Positions 1 to 8,597 of a DNA stretch of 56,316 bases are shown here, one piece after another. The stretch is from Nocardioides sp. SYSU D00065 (GTDB lineage: Bacteria > Actinomycetota > Actinomycetes > Propionibacteriales > Nocardioidaceae). A program made the position numbers and the translations under genes. Position 1 is the stretch's first letter; each line of letters begins with the position of its first letter. Where the stretch lies: positions 1-56,316 of the forward strand of contig NZ_JAFMSX010000002.1 of NCBI RefSeq assembly GCF_017916425.1, written 5' to 3'. A model generated the notes under the pieces. That model was not told the origin of the DNA, did no database searches, and saw only the letters and a list, made by a program, of their open reading frames with translations.

Positions 1-1
1 G

Positions 2-85
2 TACAACCACCACCGGCCCCACACCGCAATCGGCGGGTCAGCACCGATCACCCGGTTGACCAACCTCACCGATCAGTACAGCTAG
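2..85 (+). CDS. Transposase C-terminal fragment, IS481/IS3-like (cut by window edge)
   Basis: Frame 2 encodes 27 residues beginning YNHHRPHTAIGG and ending LTNLTDQYS before TAG at 83-85. The Y-N-x-x-RPH-x-A-(I/L)-GG signature followed by a short R-L-x-N-L tail is typical of the C-terminus of the integrase-core (rve) transposases of the IS481 and IS3 families. Only the 3' end is visible, so completeness of the element cannot be judged. No clear inverted terminal repeat could be assigned in the next 80 bases, although the IS end should lie there. The small membrane-protein gene that follows on the other strand is an ordinary chromosomal gene. Confidence 0.8.
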   Translation, partial: YNHHRPHTAIGGSAPITRLTNLTDQYS

Positions 86-98
86 CCGGGGATTCCAA

Positions 99-137
99 CG
101 TCCGCCCCGCCCCGGCCCCCGGACAACGGGGCGGACG
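99..137 (-). terminator. Hairpin downstream of the 168-473 gene
   Basis: Arms CGTCCGCCCCG (99-109) and CGGGGCGGACG (127-137) pair perfectly over 11 bp. The hairpin lies about 30 nt past the stop codon of the minus-strand gene. No clear T-run follows. It could equally be part of the end of the neighbouring IS. Confidence 0.45.
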
Positions 138-167
138 AAGCCCACCGAGCGAGCCCCGACGAACAGC

Positions 168-473
168 TCAGACCCGGCGGTCGTCGCCCTCGTGACCGTC
201 CGAGCGGCGATCGGCCTCGACCCGGTCGAGCTTCGCGTTGAGCTCGGTGAGCTCCTTGCGCTCCTTGCGGTGGGCCAGGCTCCGCTTGGTGCCCCACTTG
301 AGGATCGAGAAGCCCCACAGGATGGCGGCGCCGGCCGCGACGCCGACGAGGAACGACCCCAGGGTGGAGACGTCGAAGCCCAGCAGCTCGCCCCCCGTGC
401 CGGGCTCGCTGAAGATCGCGGCGAGGATCGCGATGCCCCCAAGGAGGATGAGGGCCAGTCCGAGGATCACCAT
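168..473 (-). CDS. Small two-helix membrane protein
   Basis: 101 residues. Hydrophobic segments at about residues 2-20 (VILGLALILLGGIAILAA) and 38-58 (LGSFLVGVAAGAAILWGFSIL) are joined by a short Gly-rich loop. A basic, charged tail follows (residues 62-101, RKERKELTELNAKLDRVEADR) that could form a short coiled coil in the cytoplasm. The layout resembles small LapA-like envelope proteins, but no diagnostic motif is visible, so no function is assigned. It is transcribed toward the IS fragment and starts about 10 nt from the end of the helicase gene in the same direction, so it may share that transcript. Confidence 0.7.
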   Translation of the reverse strand: MVILGLALILLGGIAILAAIFSEPGTGGELLGFDVSTLGSFLVGVAAGAAILWGFSILKWGTKRSLAHRKERKELTELNAKLDRVEADRRSDGHEGDDRRV

Positions 474-482
474 GGAGGGAAT

Positions 483-2828
483 CTAGCCCCTCGGCTGCCG
501 CGGCGCCCCCGCCAGCAAGGCGTCGAGGAGGACGACGGCGCCGTCCTTGTCGAGCGGGTTGTTCTGGTTGCCGCACTTCGGCGACTGGATGCACGACGGG
601 CAGCCGCTGGCGCACTCGCAGCTCGCGATCGCCTCGCGGGTCGCCGACAGCCACTCGACGGCCGTGCGGAAGCCGCGCTCGGAGAAGCCGGCGCCGCCCG
701 GATGACCGTCGTAGACGAAGACCGTGAGCACCCCGGTGTCGGCGTGCCGGGCGGTCGAGACGCCGCCGATGTCCCACCGGTCGCAGGTGGCGAAGAGCGG
801 AAGGAGCCCGATGGAGCAGTGCTCCGCCGCGTGGGCGGCTCCCGGTACGTCGAGAGCGGCCAGACCGGCCTCGGCCACCACGTCGTCGGGCACCGTCCAC
901 CACACCGCCGTCGTGCGCAGGGTGCGTTCGGGCAGGTCGAGCGGCTCCTCCGAGAGCACCTCGCCGCCCGGCTGTCGCCGCTTGAGGAAGGACACGACCT
1001 GGTGGGACACGTCCACCTCGCCGAGGAACAGCTCGCAGCCGCCCCACGAGGCGCGCTCCCGGGTCGAGACGATGCTGATGTCGGTGACCTCGCGCGCCGT
1101 CGTGCCGTACGCCGGCTCGTCGCGGCGCATCATCGCCACGTGGTGCTCGAGGTCGAGGTCCTCGACCAGCCAGGTCTCGCCCTGGTGGACGTACACGGCG
1201 CCCGGGTGGGCCTGGTTGTGGGCGCCGCCGGCGTCCACGGTCCCGACCACGCGTCCGGTGTTGGCCTCGACCAGGGACACCGGCGAACCGCCGGCCGAGC
1301 GGATGTCCGCGAGGTCGGCCGCCCGGCCGCGGTCGGTCCAGAACCAGCCGCGCGGCCTGCGCCGCAGCAGGCCCAGCGCGGCCAGCTCGTCGACCACCTC
1401 GCGCGCCGTCGGCCCGAACATCGGCAGGTCGGCCTCGGTGAGGGGCGACTCCTGCGCGGCCGCGCACAGGTGGGGACCCATCACGTGCGGGTTGGCGGGG
1501 TCGAACACCGACGCCTCCACCGGTGCCCCGATCAGCGTCTCCGGATGGGTGACGAGGTAGGTGTCGAGCGGGTCGTCCTTGGCGACGAGCACGCCCAGTG
1601 CGTCCTGCGCGCCCCGGCCGGCGCGTCCCACCTGCTGCCAGAACGCGGCGCGGGTGCCCGGGAAGCCGGCGATGAGCACCGCGTCCAGGCCGCTGATGTC
1701 GATGCCCAGCTCGAGCGCGTTGGTCGCCGCCAGGCCGACGAGGTCGCCACGGCGCAGCGCTGCCTCCAGCGCGCGCCGCTCCTCGGGCAGGTAGCCGCCA
1801 CGGTAGGCCGCGATCCGCCCCGGCAGGGAGGGGTCGACCTCGGCGAGCAGGTCGGCCGCGGTGGACGCCACCTGCTCGGCGCCGCGCCGCGACCGGATGA
1901 ACGCGAGCGTCCGGACGTCCTCCGCCACCAGGTCCGCGAGCAGGTCGGCCACCTCCGAGGAGGCGGCGCGGCGCACGGGCGCGCCGTTCTCCCCGGCGTG
2001 GGACGTGAACGGCGGCTCCCACAGCAGCAGCGAGACGCGGCCGCGGGGCGAGTCGTCACGGGTGAGCGCGCCGACGTCGAGCCCGGTCAGCCGGCACGCC
2101 GTCACCTCCGGCTGCGCGACGGTGGCCGAGGCGAGCACGAACGTCGGGTGCGCGCCGTACATCGCGCAGACCCGGCGCAGCCGGCGCAGGACGTGCGAGA
2201 CGTGGGCTCCGAAGACCCCGCGGTAGTGGTGGCACTCGTCCACCACGACGTACTGCAGGGAGCCGAGGAACCGTGCCCACCGGTGGTGCGAGGGCAGCAG
2301 GGAGCGGTGGAGCATGTCGGGGTTGGTGAGCACGTACTCGCCGAAGTCGCGCGTCCAGTCGCGCTCCTCACGCGAGCTGTCGCCGTCGTGCGCGGAAAGG
2401 CGTACGTCGAGCCCCAGCGACGCCAGGCTCGCGAGCTGGTCGTGGGCGAGCGCCTTCGTCGGCGCGAGGTAGAGCACGGACGCGCCGCGCTCGCCGCGAG
2501 GGCCGCGGCCCGACCGGATCGCCGACAGGGCCGGCACCTGGTAGGCCAGGGACTTGCCCGACGCCGTCCCGGTCGCCACGATCACGTGGTCGCCGGCGTG
2601 CGCGGCGTCGGCCGCGACGACCTGGTGGCGCCACGGCCGGGCCACCCCCTGGGCGGCGAACGCGCCCCGCACGTCGTCGGGCACCCACGCGGGCCAGTCC
2701 TCGTGGACCGCCTCGCGCGCCGGCAGCTCCTCGAGGTGCCGGAGGCGCTCCTCTCGACCCGGAGCCGCGGTCAGCCGACGCACGAGCGTGTCGACCGGGG
2801 GCAGGGCGCGGGAAGGGGAAGGACTCAC
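483..2828 (-). CDS. DEAD/DEAH-box helicase with DUF1998 zinc domain (MrfA/SftH/Hrq1 type)
   Basis: About 781 residues from the chosen GTG at 2828. The open frame extends further upstream into the bldG promoter region, but that part is low quality. Visible motifs in order: Walker A ATGTASGKS, motif II DECH, motif III SATV, C-terminal helicase motifs ATNALELGID and QQVGRAGRG, then a DUF1998-type region with VYDGHPGGAGFSERGF and a cysteine cluster CASGCPSC...KCGNQ near the C-terminus. In Bacillus MrfA and fungal Hrq1 the four cysteines bind zinc and the enzyme is a 3'-5' DNA helicase used in crosslink or bulky-adduct repair. A repair role here is inferred from family. Divergence from bldG matches the arrangement known in Streptomyces. 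Confidence 0.88.
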   Translation of the reverse strand: MSPSPSRALPPVDTLVRRLTAAPGREERLRHLEELPAREAVHEDWPAWVPDDVRGAFAAQGVARPWRHQVVAADAAHAGDHVIVATGTASGKSLAYQVPALSAIRSGRGPRGERGASVLYLAPTKALAHDQLASLASLGLDVRLSAHDGDSSREERDWTRDFGEYVLTNPDMLHRSLLPSHHRWARFLGSLQYVVVDECHHYRGVFGAHVSHVLRRLRRVCAMYGAHPTFVLASATVAQPEVTACRLTGLDVGALTRDDSPRGRVSLLLWEPPFTSHAGENGAPVRRAASSEVADLLADLVAEDVRTLAFIRSRRGAEQVASTAADLLAEVDPSLPGRIAAYRGGYLPEERRALEAALRRGDLVGLAATNALELGIDISGLDAVLIAGFPGTRAAFWQQVGRAGRGAQDALGVLVAKDDPLDTYLVTHPETLIGAPVEASVFDPANPHVMGPHLCAAAQESPLTEADLPMFGPTAREVVDELAALGLLRRRPRGWFWTDRGRAADLADIRSAGGSPVSLVEANTGRVVGTVDAGGAHNQAHPGAVYVHQGETWLVEDLDLEHHVAMMRRDEPAYGTTAREVTDISIVSTRERASWGGCELFLGEVDVSHQVVSFLKRRQPGGEVLSEEPLDLPERTLRTTAVWWTVPDDVVAEAGLAALDVPGAAHAAEHCSIGLLPLFATCDRWDIGGVSTARHADTGVLTVFVYDGHPGGAGFSERGFRTAVEWLSATREAIASCECASGCPSCIQSPKCGNQNNPLDKDGAVVLLDALLAGAPRQPRG

Positions 2829-2994
2829 TCCGTGAAGTCTGGCAAACGGCACGGACGGTGGCCGAGGCGGTGAAGTGGTGGGGATCCTGCGCAACCCTTG
2901 GGACTCGTGGTTTGATACCACCCGGAAAGACAAGGGGCACGTGGTGTGCCCGCAGACGCACTGTCCGAACGAGTTCGGGGACCGGGGAGCAGTC

Positions 2995-3330
2995 GTGGAT
3001 CTCACCCTTGCGACACGCGAGGTGGATGGTCGAGCCATCGTGGCCGTCGGCGGAGAGATCGACGTCTACACCGCTCCCAAGCTGCGCGACTGCATCACCG
3101 AGCTCGTCGGTGGCGGCACCTACGACATCGTCATCGACCTCGAGGCCGTCGAGTTCCTCGACTCGACCGGGCTCGGCGTGCTCGTCGGGGGCCTCAAGAA
3201 GGTGCGCGCCCACGACGGGTCGCTCGACCTCGTGTGCACCCAGGAGCGCCTGCTCAAGATCTTCCGGATCACCGGCCTGGCCAAGGTGTTCGTCATCCAC
3301 GACTCGGTCGGCCTCGCCCCCGGCGCCTGA
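2995..3330 (+). CDS. bldG: STAS anti-sigma-factor antagonist, BldG orthologue
   Basis: 111 residues from GTG 2995, chosen because GGGGAG (2984-2989) sits five bases upstream; a longer frame from 2875 has no support. The STAS fold signature is clear: [12 protein letters not shown] near residue 20, then [16 protein letters not shown] around 54-69. Ser57 in DSTGLG is at the position phosphorylated in BldG of Streptomyces. The sequence is strikingly BldG-like ([14 protein letters not shown]-x-[12 protein letters not shown]). In Streptomyces this protein controls partner anti-sigma factors through reversible phosphorylation and is needed for development and stress responses. Here a terminator follows and the next gene is hppA. 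The anti-sigma gene that adjoins bldG in Streptomyces is absent, so its partner must be encoded elsewhere. Confidence 0.9.
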   Translation: MDLTLATREVDGRAIVAVGGEIDVYTAPKLRDCITELVGGGTYDIVIDLEAVEFLDSTGLGVLVGGLKKVRAHDGSLDLVCTQERLLKIFRITGLAKVFVIHDSVGLAPGA

Positions 3331-3344
3331 GCCCGCGTCTTTCA

Positions 3345-3373
3345 CCCCTTCGGGTCTCCCCGGAGGGGCTTTC
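3345..3373 (+). terminator. Intrinsic terminator after bldG
   Basis: Stem CCCCTTCGG (3345-3353) pairs with CCGGAGGGG (3360-3368), 9 bp including one G-U pair, with a six-base loop and then CTTTC. It lies 14 nt after the bldG stop. Confidence 0.75.
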
Positions 3374-3418
3374 TCGTGCTGCTCGCGAACACCGGGTGTG
3401 GCGCGGGTCACCCTGCCC

Positions 3419-3446
3419 CGTGATGGGGATCACGTCTGCGTAGACT
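3419..3446 (+). promoter_or_regulatory. Crp-like palindrome and candidate -10 of hppA
   Basis: CGTGAT (3419-3424) and ATCACG (3429-3434) flank GGGG, giving GTGA-N6-TCAC, the half-site spacing of Crp/GlxR-type operators. A -10-like TAGACT lies at 3441-3446. A convincing -35 is lacking, which would fit activator dependence. The site is inferred by eye. Confidence 0.4.
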
Positions 3447-3488
3447 CCGGCGCGTTCGAGGATCAATTCCAGTCCTAGGAGGACGCGC

Positions 3489-5786
3489 ATGACGGGGATC
3501 TTGCCCGCGGTCGTGGAGCCGGAGCTCGATGGTGGAAATCTGGTCCTGGTCGTCGTCGTCGCCCTGATCGCGCTCGGCGCGCTCGGGATGGCCGCGATGT
3601 TCAGGTCCCAGGTGATGGCCGCCGGCGAGGGCACCGACAACATGAGGACCATCGCCCAGGCCGTGCAGGAGGGCGCCAACGCCTATCTGACCCGGCAGTT
3701 CCGGACCCTGGCCATCTTCGCGGCGATCGCGTTCTTCGCGCTGCTCGTGCTGCCGGCCGACGACATGGTCGTACGCATCTTCCGCTCCGTGTTCTTCATC
3801 GTCGGAGCCGGGTTCTCCGCCGCCGTCGGCTACCTCGGCATGAACCTCGCCGTACGCGCCAACCTCCGCGTCGCCGCCGCCGCCCAGACCACCGGACGCG
3901 AGCCGGCGATGACGATCGGCCTGCGCACCGGTGCCATGGTCGGCATGCTCACCGTCGGGCTCGGCCTGCTCGGCGCCAGCCTGGTGGTGCTGTTCTTCCA
4001 GGACGAGGCGCCCCACGTGCTCGAGGGCTTCGGCTTCGGTGCGGCCCTGCTGGCCATGTTCATGCGCGTGGGCGGCGGCATCTTCACCAAGGCCGCCGAC
4101 GTCGGCGCGGACCTGGTCGGCAAGGTCGAGCAGAACATCCCCGAGGACGACCCGCGCAACGCGGCCACCATCGCCGACAACGTGGGCGACAACGTGGGCG
4201 ACTGCGCCGGCATGGCCGCCGACCTGTTCGAGTCGTACGCCGTCACGCTGGTCGCCGCGCTCATCCTCGGCTCGCAGGCCTTCGGCGACAAGGGCCTGGT
4301 CTTCCCGCTGCTGATCCCCGCCATCGGCGCCCTGACAGCCGTCGCCGGTGTCTACCTCACCAAGCCGAAGTCCGGCGAGAACGGCCTCACGACGATCAAC
4401 CGCTCGTTCTACCTGTCCTCCGCGATCGCCGCGGTGGCGAGCGTCGTGCTGGCCTACGTCTACCTGCCCAGCAGCTTCTCGGAGTTCACCAACATCGCCG
4501 ACGGTCTCGCCGGCGCCCAGGGCGACCCCCGGTTCATCGCCGCCTCGGCGGTGGTCATCGGCATCGTGATGTCCGCCGGCATCCTGGCGCTCACCGGCTA
4601 CTACACCGGCACCGAGTACCGCCCCGTCAAGGACGTCGGCAAGACCTCGCTCACGGGTGCGGCCACCGTCATCCTCTCCGGGCTCTCCGTCGGCTTCGAG
4701 TCGGCCGTCTACACCACGCTGGTCATCGGGGCGGCGGTCTTCGGCGCCTACCTGCTCGGCGGTGCCGCGCTCACGGTGTCGCTGTTCGCGGTGGCCCTGG
4801 CCGGCTGCGGGCTGCTGACCACCGTCGGCGTCATCGTCGCGATGGACACCTTCGGCCCGGTCTCCGACAACGCCCAGGGCATCGCCGAGATGTCGGGCGA
4901 CGTCAGCCCCGAGGGCGCGCAGATCCTCACCGAGCTCGACGCGGTGGGCAACACCACCAAGGCGATCACCAAGGGCATCGCGATCGCGACGGCCGTGCTG
5001 GCCGCGACCGCGCTCTTCGGCTCGTACGCCACGTCGGTGTTCGAGTCGCTGGAGGAGGCCAACATCGGCGCCGACGAGGCGCACCTGCTCGACTTCAGCG
5101 TCTTCAACCCCGCGGTCATCGTCGGCGTGCTGATCGGTGCAGCCGTGGTGTTCCTCTTCTCGGGTCTGGCCATCAACGCCGTCGCCCGCGCCGCCGGCGC
5201 TGTCGTCTACGAGGTGCGCCGCCAGTTCCGCGAGATCCCCGGGATCATGGAGGGCACCGGCCGCCCGGAGTACGGCAAGGTCGTCGACATCGTCACCAAG
5301 GACTCGCTGCGCGAGCTCGTCACCCCCGGCATCCTCGCCGTGATGGCGCCGATCGCCGTCGGCTTCGGCCTTGGCGCGACCGCCCTCGCCGGGTTCCTCG
5401 CCGGTGCCATCGGCGCCGGCACCCTGATGGCGGTGTTCCTGGCCAACGCCGGTGGTGCCTGGGACAACGCCAAGAAGCTCGTCGAGGACGGCAACCACGG
5501 CGGCAAGGGCTCCGAGGCCCACGCCGCCACCGTCATCGGCGACACCGTCGGCGACCCGTTCAAGGACACCGCCGGTCCGGCTATCAACCCGCTGATCAAG
5601 GTGATGAACCTGGTCTCGCTGCTGATCGCGAGCGCCGTCGTGTCGTTGAGCGTCGGCGAGGACCAGAACGACGTGCTCCGCGTCGTCATCGCCCTCGTGG
5701 CCGTGGCGATCATCGTCGCCGCCGTCGTGATCTCCAAGCGTCGCGAGGTCACCATCTCCGACGACACGCCCGCCGCGGTGGCCTGA
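3489..5786 (+). CDS. hppA: Membrane-bound proton-translocating pyrophosphatase, K+-independent type
   Basis: 765 residues, the normal length. It hydrolyses pyrophosphate and pumps protons across the plasma membrane, recovering energy from biosynthetic PPi. About 16 membrane segments are evident. The catalytic Mg-PPi motifs are present: DNVGDNVGDCAGMAADLFE at about residues 229-248 and DTVGDPFKDTAGPAINP near the C-terminus. In the GNTTKAITKG segment, Lys491 and Thr494 occupy the positions that distinguish K+-independent enzymes (Lys/Thr) from K+-dependent ones (Ala/Gly). The ATG at 3489 is preceded by AGGAGG at a good distance. The gene has its own Crp-like upstream element and a hairpin after the stop. 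Confidence 0.97.
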   Translation: MTGILPAVVEPELDGGNLVLVVVVALIALGALGMAAMFRSQVMAAGEGTDNMRTIAQAVQEGANAYLTRQFRTLAIFAAIAFFALLVLPADDMVVRIFRSVFFIVGAGFSAAVGYLGMNLAVRANLRVAAAAQTTGREPAMTIGLRTGAMVGMLTVGLGLLGASLVVLFFQDEAPHVLEGFGFGAALLAMFMRVGGGIFTKAADVGADLVGKVEQNIPEDDPRNAATIADNVGDNVGDCAGMAADLFESYAVTLVAALILGSQAFGDKGLVFPLLIPAIGALTAVAGVYLTKPKSGENGLTTINRSFYLSSAIAAVASVVLAYVYLPSSFSEFTNIADGLAGAQGDPRFIAASAVVIGIVMSAGILALTGYYTGTEYRPVKDVGKTSLTGAATVILSGLSVGFESAVYTTLVIGAAVFGAYLLGGAALTVSLFAVALAGCGLLTTVGVIVAMDTFGPVSDNAQGIAEMSGDVSPEGAQILTELDAVGNTTKAITKGIAIATAVLAATALFGSYATSVFESLEEANIGADEAHLLDFSVFNPAVIVGVLIGAAVVFLFSGLAINAVARAAGAVVYEVRRQFREIPGIMEGTGRPEYGKVVDIVTKDSLRELVTPGILAVMAPIAVGFGLGATALAGFLAGAIGAGTLMAVFLANAGGAWDNAKKLVEDGNHGGKGSEAHAATVIGDTVGDPFKDTAGPAINPLIKVMNLVSLLIASAVVSLSVGEDQNDVLRVVIALVAVAIIVAAVVISKRREVTISDDTPAAVA

Positions 5787-5814
5787 CCGGCGTACGCCCC
5801 CGCACGCACGTCGC

Positions 5815-5844
5815 GGCGGCTGGTTGCTCCGGCAACCGGCCGCC
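5815..5844 (+). terminator. Terminator hairpin after hppA
   Basis: GGCGGCTGGTTGC (5815-5827) pairs with GCAACCGGCCGCC (5832-5844), 13 bp with one G-U pair and a TCCG loop. No T-run follows. It lies between the hppA stop and the methyltransferase start. Confidence 0.65.
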
Positions 5845-5877
5845 GTGGCGCGTCCGGGGTCTGCGAGGCTGGATCCC

Positions 5878-7371
5878 ATGTCCTCGGACCTCGACTTCAC
5901 CGGGCCGCTGCGCGACGCGCTGGTCGCCGCCGACTTCACCTACGATCGGGTCGCGGAGGCCCTCGGCGAGGAGGCGCACCGCGCGCTCGGCCGCAACGAG
6001 ACCCTTCCAGCGCTGCGGCGTACGACGTCGGGCGGCCCGCTCGACACGCTCGTACGGCTCTTCCTGCTGCAGACGACGGTGCCGCGCGCGCAGGCCGACA
6101 GGGCTCTCCCCGGCCTCGTCGACCGGCTGTGCACCGCCGGTCTGCTCCAGCAGAGCGTCGGCGAGGTCGCCGCGCGCACGGACTGCCGCCCCTACGCCGC
6201 CACCGAGGCGGGCCGGGACCACGACCTGTGGGTCGTCTCGGACCTGACGCCCGGCCTCGACGGGGCGCCGGTCGCCGTCGGTCCGGACCACGTTCTCGGC
6301 ATCTCCAGCGCCTCCACGAGCCTGGCGCAGCTCACCATGCGCGAGCCTGTCGGCTCCGCCCTCGACCTCGGCACCGGGTGCGGGGTGCAGGCCCTGCACC
6401 TAGCCGCCCACGCCGAGCGGGTCGTGGCGACGGACGTCAACGCCCGCGCGCTGTGGATGACGCGGCTCAACGCCGCCCTCAACGAGGTCGAGGTCGAGAC
6501 GCGCGACGGCTCGTTCTTCGAGCCGGTCGCCGGTGAGCGCTTCGACCTCGTGGCGACGAACCCGCCGTTCGTCATCTCCCCGGCGACGGGCGAGCGGCTG
6601 GTCTACCGCGACTCGGGCCTGCCAGGCGACCGCGTCGTCGAGCACATCGTGCGCACCGGGCCCGATCACCTCGCCGACGGTGGCTGGCTGCAGGTGCTGG
6701 CCAACTGGGCGGTCGTCGACGGGCGCCCGTGGGACGAGCGACTCGGCTCGTGGCTGCGCGAGGACTGCGACGCGCTGGTCGTGCAGCGCGAGACGCTCGA
6801 CCCGTCGGCGTACGTCGAGCTGTGGCTCAAGGACAGCGGCCACCACGGCGGGCCCGACTACGCCCGACGCTACGACACCTGGCTGTCGTGGCTGGAGCAG
6901 CAGGGGGTCCGCGGCGTCGGGTTCGGCTGGATCAACGTGCGGCGCCGGGGCGAGGGGGAGCGCGCCGCCTCGCACGAGCTCCTCGAATGGCCCTACGACG
7001 TCGAGCAGCCGATCGGACCGGCGATCCACGACTGGGGCGAGGCGGTCGACGGCCTGCGCGACCTCGCCGACGACGAGCTGCTCGCTCGTACACTCCGCGC
7101 GCGCGACGACGTCCAGCAGGAGACCGTCGGCCGGCCGGGCGCCGAGGATCCCGAGGCGATCGTGCTGCGCCAGCAGCGCGGCTTCCGCCGGGCCCGCACC
7201 GCCGACACGGTCGAGGCGGCCTTCGTCGGCGCCTGCGACGGCGACCTCGCCGTCGGCCAGCTGCTCGCCGCCCTGGGTGCCCTGCTGGAGCGCGACGCGG
7301 AGGACCTGCGGGAGGCGTACCTGCCCGTCGTGCGCGACCTGGTGAGCGAGGGATTCCTGGTCCTGGGCTGA
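5878..7371 (+). CDS. Large SAM-dependent methyltransferase with N5-glutamine-type NPPF motif
   Basis: 497 residues from ATG 5878; a longer frame from 5824 would run through the hppA terminator. The N-terminal 150 residues form an accessory domain (RALGRNETLPALRRTT, then DLTPGLDG). The catalytic core follows with motif I LDLGTGCGVQALHLA from about residue 162 and N228-P-P-F, the signature of HemK/PrmC, RsmC and other enzymes that methylate an amide or exocyclic amino group. A C-terminal domain of about 190 residues has no recognisable motif. This three-part layout is common in Actinobacteria. The substrate is unknown; an RNA base or protein glutamine is possible. The next gene encodes a ribosome-associated protein family, which makes a translation target plausible. 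Confidence 0.85.
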   Translation: MSSDLDFTGPLRDALVAADFTYDRVAEALGEEAHRALGRNETLPALRRTTSGGPLDTLVRLFLLQTTVPRAQADRALPGLVDRLCTAGLLQQSVGEVAARTDCRPYAATEAGRDHDLWVVSDLTPGLDGAPVAVGPDHVLGISSASTSLAQLTMREPVGSALDLGTGCGVQALHLAAHAERVVATDVNARALWMTRLNAALNEVEVETRDGSFFEPVAGERFDLVATNPPFVISPATGERLVYRDSGLPGDRVVEHIVRTGPDHLADGGWLQVLANWAVVDGRPWDERLGSWLREDCDALVVQRETLDPSAYVELWLKDSGHHGGPDYARRYDTWLSWLEQQGVRGVGFGWINVRRRGEGERAASHELLEWPYDVEQPIGPAIHDWGEAVDGLRDLADDELLARTLRARDDVQQETVGRPGAEDPEAIVLRQQRGFRRARTADTVEAAFVGACDGDLAVGQLLAALGALLERDAEDLREAYLPVVRDLVSEGFLVLG

Positions 7372-7386
7372 CCCCCGACCCGGGGG
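7372..7386 (+). terminator. Short GC hairpin between genes
   Basis: CCCCCG (7372-7377) and CGGGGG (7381-7386) pair around a three-base loop directly after the methyltransferase stop. It is short and without a T-run, so it is only a weak terminator candidate. Confidence 0.3.
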
Positions 7387-7418
7387 ATGCGGCCGGGACC
7401 ATCGGGTACTAGCGCCGC

Positions 7419-8543
7419 ATGACGACACCCAGGATGGCCCCACTGTCAGCGCTTCGCCCCGCGGCGGACCTCTACGGCGACGTCGTCACGGCGTACGTCG
7501 ACGTCAGCCGCACCAACGAGAACGCCGCCCAGGAGATCGAGCTCCGCGCCGACAACCTGCGCCGCGAGCTGCTCGACGCCGGGGCGGACGAGGCGACCGT
7601 CGAGGCGGTCGCCGCCAGGATCGTGGAGCCGACCGGACACGGCGGCGAGACCTCGCGCGTGGTCGTGGCACGTGGCGCCGAGCTCGTGACCGACATGCTG
7701 CTCGCCAGCGTGGTGGCCGCCCGGCAGCACCAGGGCCCGATCGCCAACCTGCTCGAGCTGGCCCGCGCCAAGGCCGACGACGTGCGCTACGCGCTGGTGC
7801 GGGTGGACCGCTCCGGAGCGGACATCACGGTCGCCGGCACCGTCAGCCCCGCGCAGCGCGAGATGACCAGCGAGGGCGACCACGACGAGCTGACCAAGGT
7901 CAAGGTCGGCGGCTGGTCGCAGCGGCGCTACCAGATGCGCGTCGAGGACTCGATCGAGCGCAACGCCGAGACCGTGGCCAAGGACCTCGACCGCCTCGCC
8001 GGCAACGAGCGGATCGACCTCGTGCTCCTCACGGGCGACCCCACCAGCGTCGCCAGCGTCCGCGACCAGGTGGGCACCCGCGTCGCCGACCGGCTCGAGG
8101 TCCTCGAGCACGGCAGCCGTGCCGAGGGCGCCTCCGACGACCTCCTCGACGACGAGGTGGCGGCCGCCGTCCAGCGCTGCCGCAGCGGGCGCATCGACAG
8201 CGTGCTCGACCGGCTCGGCGGCGGAGCCAGCGTGGCCGGCGTCGCCGAGACCGTCGAGGCGCTGCGGCGTGGCGAGGTGGAGACGCTCGTCCTGCTCCAG
8301 GGCGTGCTCGACGACCGCGAGGCGTACGTCGGCCCCGAGCCGCTCCTCCTCGGGCACACCGCCGACGAGCTGAAGGCGTTCGGCGTCGATGAGCCCGCAC
8401 CCGCGCCGCTGGCCGAGGCGCTGGTCCGCGCCGCGATCGGCCAGGACGCCGACCTGCTGCCCCTGTACGCCCCGGTCGGCCTGCTGCCCGACGGGGTCGG
8501 CGCCGTGCTGCGCTTCGACACCCGTCCCGACCAGTCCGCGTGA
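7419..8543 (+). CDS. eRF1-like protein of the Rv2629/baeRF2 family, candidate ribosome hibernation factor (Balon type)
   Basis: 374 residues. The N-terminal part (SALRPAADLYGDVVTAYVDVSRTNENA) and the central RNase H-like/eRF1 domain-2 part (KADDVRYALVRVDRSGADITVAG, then ...VLLTGDPTSVASVRDQV) match the Rv2629 family of bacterial archaeo-eukaryotic release-factor-like proteins. The C-terminal part (ETLVLLQGVLDDREAYVG) resembles the L7Ae-like domain 3. Homologues in Psychrobacter (Balon) and Mycobacterium smegmatis have been reported to bind the ribosomal A site during dormancy or cold stress. By family this protein would act on idle ribosomes. A GGQ-type hydrolysis loop was not seen. The DUF3140 gene follows within 60 bases and probably shares the transcript. 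Confidence 0.75.
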   Translation: MTTPRMAPLSALRPAADLYGDVVTAYVDVSRTNENAAQEIELRADNLRRELLDAGADEATVEAVAARIVEPTGHGGETSRVVVARGAELVTDMLLASVVAARQHQGPIANLLELARAKADDVRYALVRVDRSGADITVAGTVSPAQREMTSEGDHDELTKVKVGGWSQRRYQMRVEDSIERNAETVAKDLDRLAGNERIDLVLLTGDPTSVASVRDQVGTRVADRLEVLEHGSRAEGASDDLLDDEVAAAVQRCRSGRIDSVLDRLGGGASVAGVAETVEALRRGEVETLVLLQGVLDDREAYVGPEPLLLGHTADELKAFGVDEPAPAPLAEALVRAAIGQDADLLPLYAPVGLLPDGVGAVLRFDTRPDQSA

Positions 8544-8597
8544 GCCGATCGCGCCACGCCCCGACCACCCGCACGACCGACGAAGGAGTGACCCCTC

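Noticed and set aside
3408..5939. An 843-codon minus-strand open frame opposite hppA
   Set aside because: His/Asp/Gly-rich shadow of the pyrophosphatase gene, with no homologous motif.
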